From Paraburkholderia bannensis (lineage in GTDB: Bacteria > Pseudomonadota > Gammaproteobacteria > Burkholderiales > Burkholderiaceae), in NCBI RefSeq assembly GCF_014200455.1, contig NZ_JACHBW010000012.1, forward strand, positions 186,001-250,000: a DNA stretch of 64,000 bases, read 5' to 3'. Shown here piece after piece: positions 53,762-62,697 of this stretch. The translations under genes were made by a program, and so were the position numbers. Positions within the stretch are counted from its first letter, which is position 1. Each line of letters begins with the position of its first letter. The notes under the pieces are model-generated. The model was not told the DNA's origin. It did not search any database and worked only from the letters and a program-made list of their open reading frames with translations.

Positions 53762-54763
53762 TTACTGACGCTGCGCCGCAGCCAGCGCCTGCGCAGCCTG
53801 CGGGTCGATCAGCGACTCGATCACGCGATTCAGATCCGTGCCCGGCTTCACCAGTTGCTCCTCGGTGAGGATGGGCGCGGCGGCCTGGAGCGCCTTGATC
53901 TGCGTCTCGCCCGGTTCGGGCTGGCTGAAGTCGTTACGGCTGAGTTGCAGCTTCGCGACCGCGAGCGACACCTTCGAATCCTCGGAGACGATCTGCGCGG
54001 CTTCGTCCGGATGCGCGCCAATCCACACGCGGGCGCGCTCATAGACCTTGAGCACGCGCGCGAGCGCATCGGGATATTGCTTCAGGAAGTCCTCGCGAAC
54101 ATTCAGGAATCCCCAGGTATTGAAATCGACATTGCGATACAGCAATCGGGCGCCGTTATCGAGCTGCGCGGCAGCCATGTGCGGATCGAGACCCGCCCAG
54201 GCATCGACTTGCCCGTTGACCAGCGCCGTGCGGCCATCGGGGTGCTGGAGGTTGACGATCTCCACATCGTCACGCGAAAGCCCCGCCGTATGCAGTGCGC
54301 GCAGTGTGAAGAGATAAGGATCGGTGCCCTTGGTCGCGGCGATCTTCTTGCCTTTGAGATCGGCCAGCGTCTTGATCGGCGAATCCTTGCGCACGACCAG
54401 CGCCGTCCATTCGGGGCGCGAGAAGATATAGACGGTCTTGATGGGGTTGCCGTTGGCCTTGGCCAGTACCGCCGCGAGACCCGCGGTCGAGCCGATATCG
54501 ATTGCACCGCTATTCAGATACTCCAGCGCGCGATTGCTGCCAAGACTCAGCACCCAGCGCACCTGCGTATGGTCCGGCGCGAAGGCCTGTTCGAGCCAGC
54601 CATTGCGCTTGATCACGAGGCTTTCCGGCGAATAGTAGGCGTAGTCGAGCTTGATCTCCGCCGGCGCCGCACCCGCAGCCCATGCCGAAACAGCGGGCGC
54701 GATCAACAGCGCGAGCGCGGCGATCCGACGCCATAGCGCCGGTTTGGTCGTTTGGTTTTGCAT
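53762..54763 (-). CDS. ssuA: Aliphatic sulfonate ABC transporter binding protein
   Basis: The 333-residue precursor has a signal peptide ending VSAWAAGA near residue 30. Segments LDYAYYSPESLVIKR, GAIDIGSTAGLAAVLAKANG and LADLKGKKIAATKGTDPYL are those of sulfonate-binding SsuA proteins. AAGGA lies before the ATG at 54763. It leads the ssuACB operon, divergent from the first SfnB-type gene, with which it probably shares control by sulfur supply. Confidence 0.88.
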   Translation of the reverse strand: MQNQTTKPALWRRIAALALLIAPAVSAWAAGAAPAEIKLDYAYYSPESLVIKRNGWLEQAFAPDHTQVRWVLSLGSNRALEYLNSGAIDIGSTAGLAAVLAKANGNPIKTVYIFSRPEWTALVVRKDSPIKTLADLKGKKIAATKGTDPYLFTLRALHTAGLSRDDVEIVNLQHPDGRTALVNGQVDAWAGLDPHMAAAQLDNGARLLYRNVDFNTWGFLNVREDFLKQYPDALARVLKVYERARVWIGAHPDEAAQIVSEDSKVSLAVAKLQLSRNDFSQPEPGETQIKALQAAAPILTEEQLVKPGTDLNRVIESLIDPQAAQALAAAQRQ

Positions 54764-55135
54764 CTATTTTCCTTTTGTTATGCGTAGCCCAGCGGGTGGT
54801 ATGCAAGCGGCATGGCCGCGCAATCTCCGAGCTTAGAAAAATCCGCGCTGGAACAGAACCAAGATTCGCTCACATGGAAAGCAGAGATAGCGATATTCGC
54901 ATTTGAATCGCCCTTCGTTAGCGTTCGTTAGCGTTCGCTTGCGCGTTCGTTCGCGCGCCATAAGCGCTAAGCAATAGCGCCGATAAGGTTTCGAGAATCC
55001 AATATTGGAACGCTTACGCCGGTCTTTCTATACTCGACGTTCACGCCATCGGAGGCCGGATTCAAGGCCAGATGCGAGGCCGATTCCGGCCACCACCGAG
55101 TCTCCATCGACGAAGAAAGCAGAAAGGACGACAGC
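54764..55135. promoter_or_regulatory. Divergent control region between ssuACB and the monooxygenase operon
   Basis: The 372-bp region holds a run of imperfect cgttagcgttcg repeats at about 54918-54955, a 12-bp palindrome TCCAATATTGGA at 54998-55009, and a GCGATATTCG box at 54890-54899. A promoter candidate for the rightward operon is -35 TTGGAA at 55005-55010, an 18-bp spacer, and -10 TATACT at 55029-55034. The palindrome overlaps that -35, so a regulator bound there would act directly on it. Confidence 0.45.
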
Positions 55136-56383
55136 ATGACTGCATCCCGACCCGACGACATCGCACTTTCCACGGGCACCGATTACGAGACACTCGCGGC
55201 GCGGTTCCGGCCGATCTTCGCCAGCATCGCAAGCGGCGCGGCGCAGCGCGACCGCGAACGCATCCTGCCGCACGAAGCCATCGCCGAGCTCAAAGCCGCG
55301 GGTTTCGGCGCGGTGCGTATTCCCGTGCAATATGGCGGCGCGGGTGCATCGATCCCGCAACTGTTTCGCCTGCTAATCGAACTGGCTGCTGCCGATTCGA
55401 ATCTGCCGCAAGCGTTGCGCGCGCATTTCGCTTTTGTCGAAGACTGGCTCAACGTGCCGCCCGATGCCGATCAGCGCGCTTGGTTCGACCGCTTTGCAAG
55501 CGGCCAGATCGTGGGCAGCGCGTGGTCCGAAGTGGGCGACGTGGCGGTTGGCCAGACGAAAACCAAGGTGGCGCATCGTGACGGCCGCTATTTGTTGAAT
55601 GGTTCGAAGTACTACAGTACCGGCAGCATCTACGCCGAATGGATCGACGTCTACGCCCAGCGCGAGGAAGACGGCAGCGACGTGATCGCGGCGGTCAGCA
55701 CGCAGCAAGGCGGCGTCGTACGCGAGGACGACTGGGACGGCTTCGGCCAGACCACCACCGGCAGCGGCACGACCATATTCAAGGACGCCGTGGTCGAAGC
55801 GCGCAATATCATCGATTTCTCGCGCCGCTTCAAATACCAGACCGCCTTCTATCAACTCTTTCACGTTGCCACGCTCGCGGGCATCGCCGAAGCCGTGAAG
55901 CGCGACGCCGCCACGCTGGTGCGCAACCGCACGCGCGTGTATAGCCACGGCAATGCACCGCATGTGAGCGAGGACGCGCAGATCCAGCAGGTGGTAGGCG
56001 AAATCGCTTCGTGGGCGTATGCCGCCGAAGCGGTCGCCCTGCAATCCGCCGAACCCGCGCAACGCGCTTACGTCGCGCGCTTCGGCGGCAATGACGAAGC
56101 CGAACGCATCGCCAACGTGGAAGCGGAAATCGCTTCGTCGCAGAGCCAGCTGGTGACTTCGGAACTCGCGCTGCGCGCGGCCACGCATCTGTTCGATGCG
56201 CTTGGCGCATCGGCCATCAGCAAGCGCCTTGGGCTCGACCGCCACTGGCGCAATGCGCGCACGGTCTCATCGCACAATCCGCTCGTCTATAAGGCACGCA
56301 TCGTTGGCGACTGGGCCATCAACGGCACCGAACCGCCCTTCAACTGGCAGATCGGCAACGGCCCCGGCCGTGGAGGCAAGTGA
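55136..56383 (+). CDS. SfnB/DszC-type flavin-dependent oxidoreductase (acyl-CoA dehydrogenase fold)
   Basis: The 415-residue protein has the acyl-CoA dehydrogenase fold used by the flavin monooxygenases DszC and SfnB, with RIPVQYGGAGASIPQLFRLL near residue 62 and the family end RHWRNARTVSSHNPLVYKARIVGDW. The glutamate base of true acyl-CoA dehydrogenases is not evident. It probably oxidises an organosulfur compound with FMNH2. AAAGGA precedes the ATG. It leads a rightward operon with a second monooxygenase and a permease. Confidence 0.87.
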   Translation: MTASRPDDIALSTGTDYETLAARFRPIFASIASGAAQRDRERILPHEAIAELKAAGFGAVRIPVQYGGAGASIPQLFRLLIELAAADSNLPQALRAHFAFVEDWLNVPPDADQRAWFDRFASGQIVGSAWSEVGDVAVGQTKTKVAHRDGRYLLNGSKYYSTGSIYAEWIDVYAQREEDGSDVIAAVSTQQGGVVREDDWDGFGQTTTGSGTTIFKDAVVEARNIIDFSRRFKYQTAFYQLFHVATLAGIAEAVKRDAATLVRNRTRVYSHGNAPHVSEDAQIQQVVGEIASWAYAAEAVALQSAEPAQRAYVARFGGNDEAERIANVEAEIASSQSQLVTSELALRAATHLFDALGASAISKRLGLDRHWRNARTVSSHNPLVYKARIVGDWAINGTEPPFNWQIGNGPGRGGK

Positions 56384-56388
56384 GCGCC

Positions 56389-57798
56389 ATGAGCAAAACC
56401 ATCCGTTTCAACGCCTTCGAAATGAACTGCGTAGGCCATCAGTCGCCCGGCTTGTGGCGGCATCCGCGCGATCGCTCCTGGCAATATAAGGACCTCGAAT
56501 ACTGGACCGATCTCGCGAAGATTCTCGAACGCGGCATTTTCGACGCGATTTTTATCGCCGATGTGATCGGCTATTACGATGTCTATAAGGGCGGCAACTA
56601 TCACGCGCTGCATCAGGCCGCGCAGATCCCCGTGAACGATCCGCTCCAGCTGGCCGCGCCGCTCGCGCTGGCGACCGAGCATCTGGGCATCGGCATCACG
56701 GCTTCGACGAGCTTCGAGCATCCGTACACGTTCGCGCGCCGCCTCTCCACTGCCGATCATCACACCAAGGGACGCCTTGCCTGGAACGTGGTGACGTCCT
56801 ACCTCGAAAGCGGCGCGAAGAACGTCGGCCAGGGCGGTCTCGCCGATCACAACAACCGCTACGAAGTGGCCGCCGAGTACGTGGAAGTACTCTACAAGCT
56901 GTTCGAAGGCAGTTGGGAAGACGGCGCAGTCGTGCGCGACCGCGAGAAAGGCGTTTTCACGCATCCGGAAAAGGTGCATGAGATCGGCCACAAGGGTAAA
57001 TACTTCGAAGTACCAGGTTATCACCTGTGCGAACCGTCGCCGCAGCGCACGCCAGTGCTGTTCCAGGCCGGCGCCTCCGGTCCCGGCAAGACCTTCGCGG
57101 CGCAGCACGCGGAATGCGTGTTCGTTGCCGCGCCCACGCAGACCTTGCTGCGCGACTACGTGGCCGAAGTGCGCCGCCAGGCCGCGCTCGCGGGCCGCGA
57201 TCCGCGCAAGCTGCTGATTTACAACCTCGTCACGGTAATCGTCGACGAGACCGACGAGAAAGCCCAGGCAAAGTTCGAGGAATACCAGCGTTATGTTTCC
57301 TATGACGGCTCGCTGGTCTTCATGTCCGGATGGACCGGCATCGACTTCGGCCAGTATCTGCCGACCGACACGGTGCGCCGGGTCGAGACCAATGCGATCG
57401 TCTCCGCTGTCGAGCACCTTGCCGGCGGCGACAAGGCCTGGACCATCGAGGAACTGGCCCGTTGGGGCGGCATTGGCGGTCTCGGGCCGGTCTTCGTGGG
57501 CTCGCCCTCGACGGTGGCGGATATCCTGCAGCAATGGGTCGAGCACACCGACGTCGATGGCTTTAATCTGGCCTATGCAATCGCGCACGAAACCTTCGAG
57601 GACGTGGTCCACCATCTCGTGCCGGAATTGCAGCGGCGCGGCGTCTATGCGAAGGACTATGCGCCCGGCACCTTGCGCGAAAAACTCTTCGGCGACGGCC
57701 CGACGCTGCCCGACAATCACCCCGCCGCACAATTCCGCGACATCGAACGCGTGAAGCGTGAAGCCGCGCAAGCCGTAGAAACCGCCGAACCGGTCTGA
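56389..57798 (+). CDS. FMN-dependent monooxygenase, NtaA/SnaA/DszA/DmoA family
   Basis: The 469-residue protein is a bacterial-luciferase-fold monooxygenase that uses reduced FMN and oxygen. Family motifs are FIADVIGYYDVYKGG near residue 53, TASTSFEHPYTFARRLSTADHHTKGRLAWNVVTS near 105-140 (given here as two adjoining motifs) and PVLFQAGASGPGKTFAAQHAE near 220. I chose the ATG at 56389, 12 bp after GGAGG; a GTG at 56380 overlaps the preceding stop. Relatives oxidise dimethyl sulfide, dibenzothiophene sulfone, EDTA or nitrilotriacetate. Confidence 0.9.
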   Translation: MSKTIRFNAFEMNCVGHQSPGLWRHPRDRSWQYKDLEYWTDLAKILERGIFDAIFIADVIGYYDVYKGGNYHALHQAAQIPVNDPLQLAAPLALATEHLGIGITASTSFEHPYTFARRLSTADHHTKGRLAWNVVTSYLESGAKNVGQGGLADHNNRYEVAAEYVEVLYKLFEGSWEDGAVVRDREKGVFTHPEKVHEIGHKGKYFEVPGYHLCEPSPQRTPVLFQAGASGPGKTFAAQHAECVFVAAPTQTLLRDYVAEVRRQAALAGRDPRKLLIYNLVTVIVDETDEKAQAKFEEYQRYVSYDGSLVFMSGWTGIDFGQYLPTDTVRRVETNAIVSAVEHLAGGDKAWTIEELARWGGIGGLGPVFVGSPSTVADILQQWVEHTDVDGFNLAYAIAHETFEDVVHHLVPELQRRGVYAKDYAPGTLREKLFGDGPTLPDNHPAAQFRDIERVKREAAQAVETAEPV

Positions 57799-57808
57799 CG
57801 TCATTCAC

Positions 57809-57832
57809 CCCGCGCCGCCCAGCCGGCGCGGG
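57809..57832 (+). terminator. GC-rich hairpin between monooxygenase and permease genes
   Basis: A perfect 9-bp stem, CCCGCGCCG with its complement at 57824-57832, and a six-base loop lie 11 bp after the monooxygenase stop. The next T-run (TTCGTTCCTTTTTCC) is several bases away, so it may only attenuate transcription or protect the upstream mRNA rather than end it. Confidence 0.4.
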
Positions 57833-57877
57833 ACCGCCTGTTCGTTCCTTTTTCCTTTTTCTCCTGGACCCAACACC

Positions 57878-59353
57878 ATGACCGAACTCGCCGCCCAGGC
57901 GGGAGACGGCGGCGCATTGCGTCGCGGTTATCTTTCGCTATCCGAACTGATTGCACAATCGATTGGTCTTGTCGGCGCGGCCGGTGGAGCCGGCCTGCTG
58001 ATCCCCGCTGTCTTCGCCACGGCAGGCAACGGTACGTGGCTCGCCTATCTGCTCGCCACCATCGGCCTGCTGTTCGCATCGTGGAGCATCACGCAATTCG
58101 CCAAACGCACGGCCTCGCCCGGCGCGCTCTACACCTACGCGGCGCGCGGTCTGGGCCCTATCTGGGGTGTGATCGCGGGCTGGTCGCTGCTGATCGCATA
58201 CGGCATCGGCGCAGCGGGCATCCTGCAGGGCACCGTCAACGAAGTCGTCGTGCTGTTCAAGGATGTTGGCGTGGGCGCGGCGGGCACGGGGCTGCTTGCA
58301 TCGGTTGCGATCACCGTGGCCGTGACGATTGGCGCGTGGTTCATCACCTGGCGCGATATCCGCCTGTCCACGCGCACCACGCTCTGGATCGAGCTGAGCA
58401 CCGTCGTGCTGATCCTGTTCGTGATTGGCGCCGCGCTATTCCTGCACCATCGCTGGGTCGATCCGCAGCAACTGGCACTAGCCGCCGTCAAACCCGACCA
58501 GCTTCGCCTCGGCATGGTGCTGGCCTTCTTCAGCTTCACGGGCTTCGAAAGCGTCACGGCGCTGGGCGTCGAGGCACGCGAGCCGTTCCGCCTGATCCCG
58601 CGCGCCGTGATCGTCAGCATTCTTGGCCCGGCGGCGCTCTTTCTGGCCGCATCATATGGCCTCGTCGCCTTGTTCCAGGGCGCGGCCACGCCGCTCGACC
58701 AGGCCAACGCGCCGCTTTCCGCCGTGGCGCATGGCATCCATCTGGGCGCGCTCGGCGTGCTGATCGATGCGGGCGTGGCGCTCAGCTTCTTTGCTGCGTT
58801 CTTTTCGTCGATCAACGCCGCTGCGCGACTGCTCTACACGTTTGCACGCCAGGGTCTGCTGCACTCGGCAACGGGCCGCGCCCATGCGGGCAACGCCACG
58901 CCGCATATCGCCGTGACGCTGATCGCCCTGCTTTCGCTGGTGGTGGGCGTGGTGTTTCAACTGCGCGGCACCTCGCTCTTCGACGCTTACGGTTACCTGA
59001 GCACGATTGCCACCTTCGGCTTTCTGCTGACCTACGTGATCGTGGCCATCGCCGCGCCGGTATTTTTGCGCCGTCGCGGCGAACTCAAGCCGCTGGACGT
59101 GGCGATCAGCGTGATTGCCGTTGTGCTGATCGGTATTCCGTTCGTCGGCAGTATCTATCCTGCCGCGCCGGGCGCCTACGCCGTGCTGCCCTATGTGTTC
59201 GCTGCGTTGCTGGCTGCGGGGTTTGCGTGGTTCGTGGCGCTGCGTATTTTTGCGCCGCATCGCCTGCACGACATCGAAGCCGAACTGGCCGACGACGGCG
59301 CCGATCAACGCATCGGCATTAAGCCGGTGGTGCAGTCCGCTTCAACCGCTTAA
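57878..59353 (+). CDS. APC-family amino acid/amine permease
   Basis: The 491-residue protein has 12 hydrophobic segments and APC motifs such as LSELIAQSIGLVGAAGGAGLL and SPGALYTYAARGLGPIWG near residue 78. It follows two flavin-monooxygenase genes in the same direction and probably imports their substrate, which would then be amino-acid-like or an amine. It ends 4 bp from the convergent desaturase stop. Confidence 0.87.
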   Translation: MTELAAQAGDGGALRRGYLSLSELIAQSIGLVGAAGGAGLLIPAVFATAGNGTWLAYLLATIGLLFASWSITQFAKRTASPGALYTYAARGLGPIWGVIAGWSLLIAYGIGAAGILQGTVNEVVVLFKDVGVGAAGTGLLASVAITVAVTIGAWFITWRDIRLSTRTTLWIELSTVVLILFVIGAALFLHHRWVDPQQLALAAVKPDQLRLGMVLAFFSFTGFESVTALGVEAREPFRLIPRAVIVSILGPAALFLAASYGLVALFQGAATPLDQANAPLSAVAHGIHLGALGVLIDAGVALSFFAAFFSSINAAARLLYTFARQGLLHSATGRAHAGNATPHIAVTLIALLSLVVGVVFQLRGTSLFDAYGYLSTIATFGFLLTYVIVAIAAPVFLRRRGELKPLDVAISVIAVVLIGIPFVGSIYPAAPGAYAVLPYVFAALLAAGFAWFVALRIFAPHRLHDIEAELADDGADQRIGIKPVVQSASTA

Positions 59354-59357
59354 TGCT

Positions 59358-60410
59358 TCAGGCCGCGATCCGCGATTCCTGTTCAACGTCCTGAATGTCC
59401 TCGATGTCCTGAATGTCCTGAATGTCCTGAATGTCCGGTGCGTCGTACACCCCGTTCGCAGCTTCGAACGGGTGCACGACGGCATCGGTCGCCCGCCAGG
59501 CAAAACGGCGCAGCAGTTCGCCATAGCCGCCACGAATCACGAAATGCCCGCTCTTGTGCGCGTAGGCCTCGCGACGCAGACGCCACGCGCGCGGCAGGCA
59601 GTACCAGGGCAGCGCGGGCAGATCGTGATGCACCAGATGGTAGTTGTTGTTGAGGAACAGCAGACGCATCAGGAAACCCGCCTCGTTGATGACGATGCGG
59701 GCCTTCGGTTCGGGCGCTGCGCGATGCTCGTAAAGCGAGCGGATCGCAGCAATCGCGAGGGCCGGCCAGGTGACGGCCAGCAGGTAATACCACCACGGCA
59801 CGCCGGCCCAGACGTCGAGCACATACAGCAGCGCAACGACGCTCGCGCCATGCGCGATCCACATCGGCGCATAACGGCGGTTGCCGGTACGCAGCGCGCT
59901 CCACGCAGCGCCAAGCACCGCCGCCGCGCTCATCGGCGGCCCAACCAGCATGCGGCCGACAAAGCGCTTGCGCGCCTGCCATAAAGCGCGTCGCCACGCG
60001 GGCCAACGCTGCCAGCGTCCGGCCGGCACATAGTTGCTTTCGGGATCGAGTCCGGGCAGCGTGAGCGCTTCGTCGCGATGATGTTCGAGATGCGTGTCGC
60101 GATAGAGCGTGTAGGGAAACCAGATCGCGAGCGGCGGATAGCCCAGCAGTTTGTTTAGCCATGCCAGGCGTGTGGGATGACCGTGCAGCAGTTCGTGCTG
60201 CATCGACATATGCCATGTGCAGAGCAGTACGAATAGCGGAGTCGCGCTCGCCAGCGAGAGTGCGTGGCGATGCACCGCCCAGACGGTGCAGGCCCAGCCG
60301 CCATAAACGGCAGCGATCAACAGCCACGTGGGCCATTCGGTGCGGGCGGCAAGGCCCGCTTGCAGCGCGGCAACGTCCCGCGCGTGTTCGGCATCGATAT
60401 ATTCAGCCAT
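59358..60410 (-). CDS. Fatty acid desaturase family membrane protein
   Basis: The 350-residue protein has the three histidine boxes of membrane di-iron desaturases: HELLHGH near residue 71, HLEHH near 107 and HLVHHD near 258, among hydrophobic segments. It starts at the ATG at 60410. The C-terminus carries a repeat of Asp-Ile-Gln (DIQDIQDIQDIEDIQD) encoded by five 9-bp units at 59391-59435. It may act on a fatty acid, carotenoid or an alkyl sulfur compound. It is divergent from the PhnD-like gene. Confidence 0.85.
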   Translation of the reverse strand: MAEYIDAEHARDVAALQAGLAARTEWPTWLLIAAVYGGWACTVWAVHRHALSLASATPLFVLLCTWHMSMQHELLHGHPTRLAWLNKLLGYPPLAIWFPYTLYRDTHLEHHRDEALTLPGLDPESNYVPAGRWQRWPAWRRALWQARKRFVGRMLVGPPMSAAAVLGAAWSALRTGNRRYAPMWIAHGASVVALLYVLDVWAGVPWWYYLLAVTWPALAIAAIRSLYEHRAAPEPKARIVINEAGFLMRLLFLNNNYHLVHHDLPALPWYCLPRAWRLRREAYAHKSGHFVIRGGYGELLRRFAWRATDAVVHPFEAANGVYDAPDIQDIQDIQDIEDIQDVEQESRIAA

Positions 60411-60486
60411 GATTCCCTGCGCGGGCGCGCTTTCCACTATCGTCGACGTTCGCCCGCCATTGCCCGTATTTGTCTAAACTGTCGCC

Positions 60487-61311
60487 ATGAGCCGCTGGAT
60501 CGCCGCCCTGCCGATGTATAACGTCACGCCGCAGCACGACGCGCTATGGCGCGCGCTGCTGCGCGATACGCTCGCCGCCTTTTCCCAGTCAGGCGGCCCG
60601 CGCGAAGTGGATCTGCCCGCCGCCATCCCGGACGACCTGCTCACACTCTGGCGTCGCCCCGATCTGCTGCTCTCGCAGACCTGCGGTTTTCCTTACCGCA
60701 TGTTGGGCGTCGCGGATTCGGTCAATCTGCTCGCCACGCCCGCCTTCGACGCCGAAGGTTGCGAAGGTGGGTTCTATCGCAGCACGATCGTTGTCTCAGC
60801 GCGCGCGTGGGACACGGGTGCGGTGTCGCTCGCGGCCTGTCGCGGTTTGCGCGCGGCCTGCAACGGCCAGGATTCGCACAGCGGCATGAACGCCCTACGC
60901 CACGCCGTCGCACCGCTCGCGCGTGACGGGCGGTTCTTCTCGTCGGTGGCGTGGGTCGGTTCTCACCTCAATGCGTTGCGCGCGCTGAGCGCGGGCGAAG
61001 CGGAAGTGGCCGCCATCGATTGCGTGACGCTGGCCTACGTGCGCGACGCCCTGCCAGAACGACTGCGCGACATTCGCTCAATCGGCATGAGCGCCGCCGC
61101 GCCGGGTCTGCCTTTCATCGCATCGCGCAACTTGCCGGACCAGCAGGCCGCCTTGCTGCGCGATGCGCTCGATACCGCCTGCGCCGCCGATTCGCAGCGC
61201 GCCCGGACCTTGCGGCTACGTGGTTTCGTGCGCCTTGCAGCAGCCGATTACGCGCGCATCGAGCGATACGCCGACGAGGCCCGCGCGCTCGGCTATCCCG
61301 AACTGCGCTGA
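60487..61311 (+). CDS. PhnD-like substrate-binding-fold protein without signal peptide
   Basis: The 274-residue protein has the PhnD (PF12974-type) fold, with LLLSQTCGFPYRML near residue 58, ACNGQDSHSGMNALRHAV near 121 and AAIDCVTLAYVRD near 176. It starts MSRWIAALPMYNVTP, with no signal peptide or lipobox, so it should be cytoplasmic. It may bind a phosphonate or oxyanion-like ligand. No phn genes adjoin. It stands between a desaturase and the sulfate-binding protein. Confidence 0.8.
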   Translation: MSRWIAALPMYNVTPQHDALWRALLRDTLAAFSQSGGPREVDLPAAIPDDLLTLWRRPDLLLSQTCGFPYRMLGVADSVNLLATPAFDAEGCEGGFYRSTIVVSARAWDTGAVSLAACRGLRAACNGQDSHSGMNALRHAVAPLARDGRFFSSVAWVGSHLNALRALSAGEAEVAAIDCVTLAYVRDALPERLRDIRSIGMSAAAPGLPFIASRNLPDQQAALLRDALDTACAADSQRARTLRLRGFVRLAAADYARIERYADEARALGYPELR

Positions 61312-61401
61312 AACAGCAAGAACACAGGCGAGCAAACCGCGCTAATTAAAGCGCCTCGGCGCAGTATAAAAACGCCGCGCTCACGGCTCCAATAACCAAT
61401 C

Positions 61402-61414
61402 GGCAGATCGATAT
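61402..61414. promoter_or_regulatory. GGCAGATCGATAT box upstream of sbp
   Basis: This 13-bp box recurs as GGCAAATCGATAT upstream of the SfnB gene at 63985-63997, with one difference, and lies about 175 bp before the sbp start. It may be a shared operator for sulfur control. The surrounding 61312-61588 region holds no gene. Confidence 0.35.
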
Positions 61415-61588
61415 AACCAGCACGCGCGCAGGCCCGCCACGCGGCGATTTGCGGGTCCATATCGACAATTCGGGAAAGCAACGCAGGGATTGATATAAAG
61501 GCCAGGCGAGCGCTCGATAAAATGGAGCGCCAGCGCGGCCCAGCCGCCAATTCATCGATTTCATCGAACAGACCACTCGGGGACCACC

Positions 61589-62608
61589 ATGACAGCAATC
61601 GGGCGCGCCGTGCGCCTCATCGGCGCGGGCATCGTCGCCGGCGCCGCATTTGCCGCGCCGCTCGCACACGCGGACGTCTCGCTGCTCAACGTTTCGTACG
61701 ACGTCACGCGCGAACTCTATAAGGACATCGACGCGAGCTTTATCGCCGACTACCGGCAAAAGAGCGGGGAAACGGTCTCGATCCGCCAGTCGCATGGGGC
61801 TTCGAGCGCCCAGGCGCTCTCGGTCTTGCAGGGTCTGCAGGCCGACGTCGTCACCATGAACCAGCCCAACGACATCGACCTGCTCGCCGAGCGCGGCCAA
61901 CTCGTGCCCGCCGACTGGCGCGCGCGCCTGCCGGACGCCAGCGCGCCCTACACCACCACGATGGTGTTCCTGGTGCGCAAGGGCAACCCCAAGCACATCA
62001 AGGACTGGGACGACTTGGCCAGGGACGGCGTGCAGGTGGTGATCGCCAATCCGAAGACTTCGGGCAATGGCCGCTATGCCTATCTGGCCGCGTGGGGCTA
62101 TCGCAAACTGCAAGGCGCGAGCGACGCGCAGGCGCTCGATTTCGAGCGCGCGCTGCTCAAGAACGTGCCGGTGCTCGACGCGGGTGGACGCGGCGCGACC
62201 ACCACGTTCACGCAGCGCGGCATCGGCGATGTGCTCGTCACCTTCGAAAACGAGGTGGGTCTGATCGAATCTGGCGCGAATGCTCAGGATTTCGAAGCAG
62301 TCTATCCTTCCGTGAGCCTGCTGGCCGAACCACCCGTGGCCGTGGTCGACAAGGTGGTGGACAAGCGCGGCACGCGCAAGGAAGCGCAGGCTTATCTCAC
62401 GTATCTGTACACGCCTGCCGCGCAAGAGATTATCGCGAAGCATCATCTGCGCCCGCGCGACAAGGCCGTGCTCGCAAAACACGCCGACGAGTTCAAGCCG
62501 CTCAAGACCTTTACGGTCGAACAGGTGTTTGGCAGCTGGCAAAAGGCGCAAGCCGCGCATTTCGCCGATGGCGGCACCTTCGATCAGATTTACGCGGATC
62601 GCAAGTAA
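61589..62608 (+). CDS. sbp: Sulfate ABC transporter substrate-binding protein
   Basis: The 339-residue precursor has a signal peptide ending PLAHADV near residue 29. The mature start SLLNVSYDVTRELYKDID and the later segments SHGASSAQALSVLQGLQADVVTMNQ and TSGNGRYAYLAAWGY are those of sulfate-binding Sbp proteins. It binds sulfate or thiosulfate in the periplasm. The CysTWA partners are not in the window, so it must share them from elsewhere. Confidence 0.93.
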   Translation: MTAIGRAVRLIGAGIVAGAAFAAPLAHADVSLLNVSYDVTRELYKDIDASFIADYRQKSGETVSIRQSHGASSAQALSVLQGLQADVVTMNQPNDIDLLAERGQLVPADWRARLPDASAPYTTTMVFLVRKGNPKHIKDWDDLARDGVQVVIANPKTSGNGRYAYLAAWGYRKLQGASDAQALDFERALLKNVPVLDAGGRGATTTFTQRGIGDVLVTFENEVGLIESGANAQDFEAVYPSVSLLAEPPVAVVDKVVDKRGTRKEAQAYLTYLYTPAAQEIIAKHHLRPRDKAVLAKHADEFKPLKTFTVEQVFGSWQKAQAAHFADGGTFDQIYADRK

Positions 62609-62633
62609 GCCGAATCACTCGGCACCAGGCACA

Positions 62634-62670
62634 AAAAGCGGGACGGGCGCTCAGGCGCCGTCCCGCTTTT
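62634..62670. terminator. Bidirectional terminator between sbp and sfnB
   Basis: A perfect 13-bp stem, AAAAGCGGGACGG with its complement at 62658-62670, has an 11-base loop and T-runs on both strands. It separates the converging sbp and SfnB genes. Confidence 0.88.
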
Positions 62671-62697
62671 GCGTTTGCCGGTTCTTTTAGAGCGCGC

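Noticed and set aside
55373..57804. Long minus-strand frames over the monooxygenase operon
   Set aside because: They are antisense shadows of two strongly recognisable plus-strand enzymes.
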